NCBI GenBank assembly: GCA_963841425.1 | Contig: CAWJCL010000001.1 | Span: 372,001 to 436,000 of the forward strand | Direction: 5' to 3' | DNA length: 64,000 bases | Origin: DATEOR01 sp963841425 | GTDB lineage: Bacteria; Actinomycetota; Thermoleophilia; Gaiellales; Gaiellaceae | Part shown: positions 58,538 through 64,000 of the stretch, one piece after another | How positions within the stretch are numbered: position 1 is the stretch's first letter | Layout: each line of letters begins with the position of its first letter | Position numbers and translations under genes: made by a program | Notes under the pieces: model-generated | Databases searched by the model: none | What the model was told of the DNA's origin: nothing | The model's input: the letters and a program-made list of their open reading frames with translations, nothing else

Positions 58538-61259
58538 GGGGCCTCGCCCTCCGTCGCTTCCGGCGCGCCTCTCGCCTCGCGGCCGCGCTCGCCGACGCGC
58601 CCTCGCCCGGCTCGGCCGGCCCGTCCACGGGAACCGCTGCGGCGACGGGCGCCTCCTCGACCGGCACAGTCTCCGGCTCGGCCTCCTCCGGAACGTCCGT
58701 GTCCTCGACCTTCTCGCGGAGCCCCGCGGTCTTGCGCTTGGCGAACTCGGGCTCACGCTCCTTCAGGACGACGAGGAACGGCGTCGCGATGAAGATCGTC
58801 GAGTACGCGCCCGAGATGATCCCGACCATGAGCGCGAAGGCGAAGTCCTTGAGCGTGTCGCCGCCGAAGAGGAAGAGCGACGTGACCGGGAGGAGCGTGA
58901 TGAACGTCGTCGCGAGCGAACGGCGGATCGTCTCCCAGAGCGACTGGTTCGCGATCGCAGCGAAGCTCGACCGCCGCATGAGCGGGATGTTCTCGCGCAC
59001 GCGGTCGAAGATGATGATCGTGTCGTAGATCGAGTAGCCGAGGATCGTCAGCACCGCCGCCACCGTGGCGCTCGTCACCTCCCTCTGCGTCAGCGAGTAG
59101 ATGCCGAGCGTGATGAAGATGTCGTGCACGAGGGCGATGAGCACGGGCACGGCGAACTTGAACTCGAACCGAAGCGTCACGTAGATGACGATCAGCGCCA
59201 GGGAGACGATGATCGCGAGGAACGCGCCCTTCAGGATCTGCCGGCTGAAGCTCGCCGAGACGTTCTTGACGCCGACGGAGGTGGCGTCAAGGTTGGACGT
59301 GAGCGCGGCCGAGAGATTCGTCTGCGCCTGCTGCCCGAGCGACGGCGTGCGAACCTGGAACGACTTGTAGGCCCCGTTCTCGACCGTGCCGCGCCCCTGG
59401 ATGACCGCGTCCTGGATCCCCAGCTTCGTGGTCTCTTCTCGGACGTCCTGGATCTGGTGCGCCTGCGGCGTCTTGAACGAGAACTGGCTGCCGCCCTCGA
59501 AGTCGATGCCGAGGTTCAGCCCCTGGACCGCGAGCGACACGATTCCGATCAGGAGCACGGCGCCGGAGACGGCGAACCAGTACTTCGTCCGCCCGATGAA
59601 ATCGACGCGCTGCCAGGCGGGGATCTTCTGGGCGCTCGCCCCCATGAACGCCGGGTTGTTGAACCAGCGGAAGCCGGCGACGACGCCGAGCAGGGCGCGC
59701 GTCACGGCAACGGCCGTCACCATCGAGATCAGCGTTCCGATGATGAGCATGAGGGCGAAGCCCTTCACGCCGCCGGTCGCGACCGCGAAGAGGACGAACG
59801 CCGTGATGATCGTGACGACGTTCGCGTCGACGATCGTGTTGAAGCCCTTGCGGTAGCCGCTCGAGATCGCGGCGCGCACCGATTTGCCCGCTCTCACCTC
59901 TTCCTTGATGCGCTCGAAGATGACGACGTTCGCGTCCGCCGCGACACCGATCGTGAGGACGAGGCCGGCAAAGCCGGGCAGCGTGAGCGTCACCCCGAAG
60001 ATGAGCATCGCGCCGTAGAGGAGCACGCCGTAGATCCCGAGGCCGATGATCGCGATGACGCCCAGGAAGCGGTAGAAGAGGAGCAGGAAGAACGCGACCG
60101 CGAGGAGGCCGCCGATGCCGGCGATGAGGGCCTGGTGAAGCGAGTCCTCGCCGAGAGTGGCGGAGATGTCCTCTCTCTGCACCTGGACGAACTCGACGGG
60201 CAGCGCGCCGGTCTGGAGGACGAGCGCGAGATCCTTCGCCTCCTGCACCGAGTCGAGACCGGTGATCTGCGCCCGGCCGCCGGCGATCCCGTCGCTCAGC
60301 GTTGAGTCGGCGATGTCGATCCGGGGAAACGAGCGGATCTCGCCGTCGAGGACGATCGCGAAGCTCTGCGAGAAGTCGGAGTTGCCGGGCTGCCCCGCGA
60401 GGTTCGCCAGGTTCTGCCCCCGCTGGTACAGGTCGCGCGTGATCTCGTGGAACTTGTCGCCGCCGCTCGACGTGAAGTCGAGCTCGACGATGGGCGAGTT
60501 GCCCGAACCGAACGTCCAATCCGTCCCGTCGGCGTTGAGATCCTTCCCCGTCAGCTCGGGGACCGGCTTCGTCGGGTCGTTCGGCTGGTACTTGTAGAGG
60601 TAGTAGTAGGTCGCCCCCGGAGCCGGCACGCCGACGCCGGGGCAGAGCGTCGCGGTGTCGGTGCAGGTGAGGATGATCTTGCCCTGAGGGACCGCGTAGA
60701 ACCTCGAGCCCTCGGGCTGCTCGCCGCCGAGCTGCCTGAGGATGTCCTCCTTCGTCTCGCTCGGGCCGGCGATGCGCGTCTTGTCCTTCGAATACAGGTA
60801 CCACTGCGTTGGCGTGCCCGTCTTCGCCGCCTGCTGCTGGCCTGACAGGAGCGGCAGGAGCCGAGGCGAGGCAGTGATCGCCCCGCCCGCGCCCGCCGTC
60901 GGCGGCAACGCGTCGGCCTGGAGGTCGAAGAACTGGAGCTGCGCGGTCTGGCCGATGATCTCGGCCGCACGGCCGGCATCGTGAACGCCTGCGAGCTGAA
61001 CCGAGATCTGGTCGGCGCCCTGGCGCGTGATGATCGGCTCGGAGACGCCGAGCTTGTCGATGCGCTGGCGCATGATCTCGATCGAGCGGTCGAGATCCTC
61101 CTGGGTGATCTCCCTGCCTTGCGGCGCCCTCGCCTGGAGGATGACCTCGAGCCCGCCCTGGAGGTCGAGGCCGAGGGTCGGCGAGCGGAAGAGCGACAGC
61201 ACGACGACCCCGGCGACGGCGGCCAGGATCGCGGCGAGGATGAGGAGGTAGCGGCGCAC
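58521..61259 (-). CDS. secDF: SecD-SecF fusion protein translocase subunit
   Basis: The 912-residue protein joins SecD (helix 1 RRYLLILAAILAAVAGVVVL, LGLDLQGGLEVILQA, P1 domain, and helices with PGFAGLVLTIGVAADANVVI) to SecF (from about residue 575, LNLGIDFEGGSQFSFKTP, later ILGYSIYDTIIIFDRVREN). It uses the proton gradient to pull exported proteins after SecA. The last 70 residues form an Ala/Glu-rich then Arg-rich tail. Fusion is usual in Bacillus but rare in classical actinobacteria. Confidence 0.96.
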   Translation of the reverse strand: MRRYLLILAAILAAVAGVVVLSLFRSPTLGLDLQGGLEVILQARAPQGREITQEDLDRSIEIMRQRIDKLGVSEPIITRQGADQISVQLAGVHDAGRAAEIIGQTAQLQFFDLQADALPPTAGAGGAITASPRLLPLLSGQQQAAKTGTPTQWYLYSKDKTRIAGPSETKEDILRQLGGEQPEGSRFYAVPQGKIILTCTDTATLCPGVGVPAPGATYYYLYKYQPNDPTKPVPELTGKDLNADGTDWTFGSGNSPIVELDFTSSGGDKFHEITRDLYQRGQNLANLAGQPGNSDFSQSFAIVLDGEIRSFPRIDIADSTLSDGIAGGRAQITGLDSVQEAKDLALVLQTGALPVEFVQVQREDISATLGEDSLHQALIAGIGGLLAVAFFLLLFYRFLGVIAIIGLGIYGVLLYGAMLIFGVTLTLPGFAGLVLTIGVAADANVVIFERIKEEVRAGKSVRAAISSGYRKGFNTIVDANVVTIITAFVLFAVATGGVKGFALMLIIGTLISMVTAVAVTRALLGVVAGFRWFNNPAFMGASAQKIPAWQRVDFIGRTKYWFAVSGAVLLIGIVSLAVQGLNLGIDFEGGSQFSFKTPQAHQIQDVREETTKLGIQDAVIQGRGTVENGAYKSFQVRTPSLGQQAQTNLSAALTSNLDATSVGVKNVSASFSRQILKGAFLAIIVSLALIVIYVTLRFEFKFAVPVLIALVHDIFITLGIYSLTQREVTSATVAAVLTILGYSIYDTIIIFDRVRENIPLMRRSSFAAIANQSLWETIRRSLATTFITLLPVTSLFLFGGDTLKDFAFALMVGIISGAYSTIFIATPFLVVLKEREPEFAKRKTAGLREKVEDTDVPEEAEPETVPVEEAPVAAAVPVDGPAEPGEGASASAAARREARRKRRRARPHGRAR

Positions 61260-61276
61260 TCGTGAAGTCCTGCCGG

Positions 61277-61651
61277 CTAGTTCCGGGCCGCGTCCCGCTC
61301 CTCTGCGGTCATGGCCTCGTCGGCCGTGAGGGGCTCGGCCGCGTCGACATCGAGGGACTCGCCCTCCTCGCCCGACTCGAGGCGCTCGAGCTCCTCGGGT
61401 GGGACGACGGACGCGATTGCGCGCCGGGCGACGGCGATGCGCACGTCCTCGTCGATCTCCAGCATCACGCGCTCGGCGTCGAGCTCGACGACCTCGCCGT
61501 AGATCCCGCCGGCGGTGACGACCTCGTCGCCAGGCTTGAGCGACGAGAGGAGCTCGGTATGTCTCCGCTGCTGTTGACGCTGCGGCCTGATCAGCAGGAA
61601 GTACAGGAAGCCGAACATCGCAAGAAGAAGAACCAAGAAACCACTGTTCAC
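61277..61651 (-). CDS. yajC: Preprotein translocase subunit YajC
   Basis: The 124-residue product has one N-terminal helix (FLVLLLAMFGFLYFLLIRPQ), the RPQR motif and a soluble part with LKPGDEVVTAGGIYGEVVEL. It associates with SecDF. GTG 61651 has a GAGGAGG site and overlaps the tgt stop. The acidic C-terminal tail is longer than usual. Confidence 0.94.
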   Translation of the reverse strand: MNSGFLVLLLAMFGFLYFLLIRPQRQQQRRHTELLSSLKPGDEVVTAGGIYGEVVELDAERVMLEIDEDVRIAVARRAIASVVPPEELERLESGEEGESLDVDAAEPLTADEAMTAEERDAARN

Positions 61652-62781
61652 CGGGAGACCTCCTCGCCTGGCGCGAAGGCCGCCGAGTCGAGGCGCTCGA
61701 GGGCGGCCGCCTTGAAGGAGCCGAACTCGCCGCGCTCGATGGAAGCCCGCGCCCCGGCGGTCAAATCGAGCAGAAATCTGACGTTGTGCTCGGACAAAAG
61801 TATCAAGCCGAGCAGCTCCTGTTGATTGATGAGATGGCGGAGATAGGCGCGCGTGAAGCGCCGGCATGCCGAGCACGAGCAACTTTCGTCGAGCGGGCGC
61901 TCGTCCCGGGCGAAGCGGGCGTTCTTGAGATTGAGCCGCCCCTCCCACGTGAGCGCCGAGCCCGTGCGGCCGAGCCGCGTCGGCAGCACGCAGTCGAACA
62001 TGTCGATCCCGCGCTCGACGACCTCGAGGATCCCGGGCGGATCCCCGATCCCCATGAAGTACCGCGGCCGCTCGGCAGGCAGGAGCGGAGCGGCCCACCC
62101 AACCGTCTCGAGCATGAGGTCTCGGTCTTCCCCCACGCTCAGCCCGCCGAGAGCGTGGCCGTCCAAGCCGAGGGCTGCGATCTCCTCCGTGGAGCGGCGG
62201 CGGAGTTCGGGGTCGGTGCCGCCCTGGCTGATTCCGAAGAGGAGCTGGCCGGGCGCCCTCGGCGCCGTGAGCTGGCGCGTCGCCCAGCGCGTCGTGAGCG
62301 CCGTCGCGGCCTCGAGCTCTTCGCGCGGCGCATCGGACGGCGGGCAGACGTCCAGGCACATGGCGATATTCGACCCGAGGCGCCGCTGGACGTCGGCCAC
62401 GAGCTCCGGCGTGAAGCGGGCCATCCGGCCGTCGTAGACCGACCGGAAGGTGACCCCTTCCTCGTCGACGGCGGAGATCGTGTCTCGGAGGGAGAAGACC
62501 TGGAAGCCGCCCGAGTCCGTGAGGATCGGGCCGTCCCAGGCCATGAAGCGATGGAGGCCGCCCATCGCCTCGACGAGGTCCTCGCCGGGGCGGAAGTGGA
62601 GGTGGTACGTGTTCCCGAGGAGGACGGTCGTGCCGAGCTCGCGCAGGCGCTCGGGGTCGAGCCCCTTCACGGTGCCCTTCGTCCCGACGGGCATGAAGGT
62701 CGGCGTCGGCACGTCGCCGTGCGCGGTGTGCAGGACGCCCGCGCGCGCCTCGCCCTCCGTCGCGACGAGGTCGAAGCTCAT
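61648..62781 (-). CDS. tgt: Queuine tRNA-ribosyltransferase
   Basis: The 377-residue TIM-barrel enzyme swaps guanine-34 for preQ1 in GUN-anticodon tRNAs. It has PVGTKGTVKGL, the catalytic Asp in ILTDSGGFQVFSL, FGISQGGTDPELRR, the nucleophile region DMFDCVLPTRLGRTG and zinc ligands in CSCSACRRFTRAYLRHL. ATG 62781 gives the usual MSFDLVATEGEARAG start. It overlaps yajC by four bases. Confidence 0.96.
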   Translation of the reverse strand: MSFDLVATEGEARAGVLHTAHGDVPTPTFMPVGTKGTVKGLDPERLRELGTTVLLGNTYHLHFRPGEDLVEAMGGLHRFMAWDGPILTDSGGFQVFSLRDTISAVDEEGVTFRSVYDGRMARFTPELVADVQRRLGSNIAMCLDVCPPSDAPREELEAATALTTRWATRQLTAPRAPGQLLFGISQGGTDPELRRRSTEEIAALGLDGHALGGLSVGEDRDLMLETVGWAAPLLPAERPRYFMGIGDPPGILEVVERGIDMFDCVLPTRLGRTGSALTWEGRLNLKNARFARDERPLDESCSCSACRRFTRAYLRHLINQQELLGLILLSEHNVRFLLDLTAGARASIERGEFGSFKAAALERLDSAAFAPGEEVSR

Positions 62782-62875
62782 GCGAAGCACCTTTTCCGCT
62801 CTTGTCGCACTGCGCGCGCCACGCATGCATCTTGGCTGGCTACGCTCGAAGCGGGTGGAGGCACGGGGTGGCCCC

Positions 62876-63817
62876 TCACAAAATGAGCATCGCGTCGCCG
62901 AACGAATAGAAACGATACCGCTGCTCGATCGCGATCTCGTAGAGGCGCCGCGTCTCCTCCACCCCCGCGAAGGCCATCACGAGCGCGAGCAGTGACGAGC
63001 GCGGCAAGTGGAAGTTCGTCACGAGCGAGTCGACCCGCCGGAACTCGAACCCGGGCGTGATGAAAAGGTCGGTGCGCCCCGCCAGGGTTGCCCCCCGGGC
63101 GACCGACTCCAACACCCGCACGGTCGTCGTCCCCACCGCCGTCACGTGCGGCGCCGCCTGCATGCGCGCCCACGCCTCCTCGCCCACCTCGTAGCGCTCG
63201 CTGTGAAGTCGATGCTCAGCCAGCGTGTCGGCGGTCACCGGCCTGAACGTGTCGAGGCCGACGTGGAGCGTCACCCGCTCGACTTCGAGCGAGGCGAAGA
63301 GCTCGGGCGTGAAGTGGAGCCCCGCGGTGGGGGCGGCCGCCGACCCGCTCTCCTCGGCGTAGACCGTCTGGTAGCGCTCCGCATCCTCGAGCCGCTCGGT
63401 GATGTACGGCGGGAGCGGCGCCTCGCCGTCGGGCTCGCCCGAGAGGCGAAGGCGCCAGCGGCCCTCGCCGAGCGACTCGAGGAGCTCGACGGGGCCGAGC
63501 TCCATGCCCTCGCGGAGCCGCTTGCTCGGCCGGGCCAGCGCCTCCCACACGTCCCCCTCGACCCGCTCGAGGAGGAGTACTTCGGTGCGGCCGCCGGTCG
63601 GCCGCTCGAGCATGAGGCGGGCAGGAAGAACGCGCGTGTCGTTCACGACGACGAGCGTCTCGGACGCGATGAGCGACCCGAGGTCGCGGAATTGCCGGTG
63701 CTCGACCGTCCCCGTTGCGCGGGAGAAGACGAGTAGCCGCGACTCGTCTCGGCGTACCGAGGGACGCTGCGCGATGAGCTCCGGGGGAAGCTCGTAGTCA
63801 AGCTCAGACGTCCTCAT
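62876..63817 (-). CDS. queA: S-adenosylmethionine:tRNA ribosyltransferase-isomerase
   Basis: The 313-residue product performs the next step of queuosine synthesis, forming epoxyqueuosine on tRNA. Landmarks are DYELPPELIAQRPSVRRDES, VVNDTRVLPARLML, SAAAPTAGLHFTPELFASLE and TNFHLPRSSLLALVMAFAG. ATG 63817 gives the standard start. It lies 94 bases upstream of tgt in the same direction and is divergent from the gene at the window edge. Confidence 0.96.
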   Translation of the reverse strand: MRTSELDYELPPELIAQRPSVRRDESRLLVFSRATGTVEHRQFRDLGSLIASETLVVVNDTRVLPARLMLERPTGGRTEVLLLERVEGDVWEALARPSKRLREGMELGPVELLESLGEGRWRLRLSGEPDGEAPLPPYITERLEDAERYQTVYAEESGSAAAPTAGLHFTPELFASLEVERVTLHVGLDTFRPVTADTLAEHRLHSERYEVGEEAWARMQAAPHVTAVGTTTVRVLESVARGATLAGRTDLFITPGFEFRRVDSLVTNFHLPRSSLLALVMAFAGVEETRRLYEIAIEQRYRFYSFGDAMLIL

Positions 63818-63845
63818 GCCGACATCCGCATTGAAGGTTAGAGTC

Positions 63846-64000
63846 ATGTCCGTGGACCGCGATGCCATCGAAAGAGCTCGGATGCGGCTCGCCCGAAGCG
63901 GCGAGGAACGCCCCGACGACGCTGCCCTGCGGGCGCTCCTCGAGCGCGCGCGGGCAGGGCTCGAAGCGCTCGCGCTGACGACCGCCGAGCTCGAGACGGG
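63846..64000 (+). CDS. Start of an unidentified gene (partial)
   Basis: ATG 63846 opens a frame to the window end (IERARMRLARSGEERPDDAA, then LRALLERARAGLEALALTTA). The 51 visible residues are helical and charged; they are too few to identify. The gene is divergent from queA, with 28 bases between the starts. Confidence 0.5.
   Translation, partial: MSVDRDAIERARMRLARSGEERPDDAALRALLERARAGLEALALTTAELET

Noticed and set aside
58503..60305. A 600-residue open frame on the plus strand opposite secDF
   Set aside because: It is the mirror of a certain gene, is made mostly of Arg, Glu and Asp, and has no domain; such frames are common in G+C-rich DNA.
1..64000. CRISPR arrays, rRNA genes, intact insertion sequences
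   Set aside because: I found no regularly spaced short repeats, no rRNA-like blocks and no transposase frame with terminal inverted repeats.

Overview
The window reads as chromosomal DNA of a high-G+C actinobacterium, most likely a deep-branching lineage such as the class Thermoleophilia (Gaiellales/Solirubrobacterales). This is an inference. The reasons are strong G/C bias at third codon positions, many GTG starts, a dcw cell-wall/division cluster without ftsA, a MurE with the DNPR (meso-diaminopimelate) motif, and two traits unusual in classical Actinomycetes: glycine decarboxylase split into two subunits (gcvPA/gcvPB) and a fused SecD-SecF.

Layout. 0-6.2 kb: glutamate formimidoyltransferase, a two-gene heterodimeric ABC exporter, a membrane protein and an HD-superfamily protein. 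6.2-14.7 kb: an accessory region that begins at tRNA-Gln and tRNA-Glu. The 3' end of tRNA-Glu is repeated 3.87 kb downstream, and both copies are followed by the 3' end of a tyrosine-recombinase gene, so the locus looks like decayed, tandem integrative elements. It holds gene fragments (integrase, AAA/TOPRIM-type ATPase, MFS transporter), a DUF4386 pair, a secreted protein, and then a cluster of very small genes (two paralogous CxC proteins, a PRC-barrel protein, a 22-residue membrane peptide). 14.8-26.7 kb: housekeeping genes (flippase-like protein, gltX, endonuclease IV, HAD phosphatase, Ca2+/H+ antiporter, MacB-type ABC pair, TMEM175-like channel, threonine aldolase).

26.7-48.6 kb is one long minus-strand block. 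Read in its direction of transcription it is mraZ-rsmH-ftsL-ftsI-murE-murF-mraY-murD-ftsW-murG-murC-murB-ftsQ-ftsZ, then a broken tryptophanase-like gene, then gcvT-gcvH-gcvPA-gcvPB, ybjQ, two small genes and ltaE. Peptidoglycan precursor synthesis and septation are thus followed by glycine/one-carbon metabolism (threonine aldolase makes glycine; the Gcv system cleaves it). mraZ has a clear 10-bp-phased operator over its own promoter, and ftsZ has its own near-consensus promoter.

48.6-64 kb: an Rrf2 regulator divergent from a TauE/SafE exporter, a PfkB kinase, an ECF-like sigma factor coupled to a DNA alkylation repair run (ogt, DUF192 lipoprotein, cupin, AlkA-like glycosylase), an orphan response regulator with altered receiver residues, a UbiB-like kinase with a phasin-like partner, then secDF-yajC-tgt-queA (protein export plus queuosine tRNA modification) and the start of a further gene.
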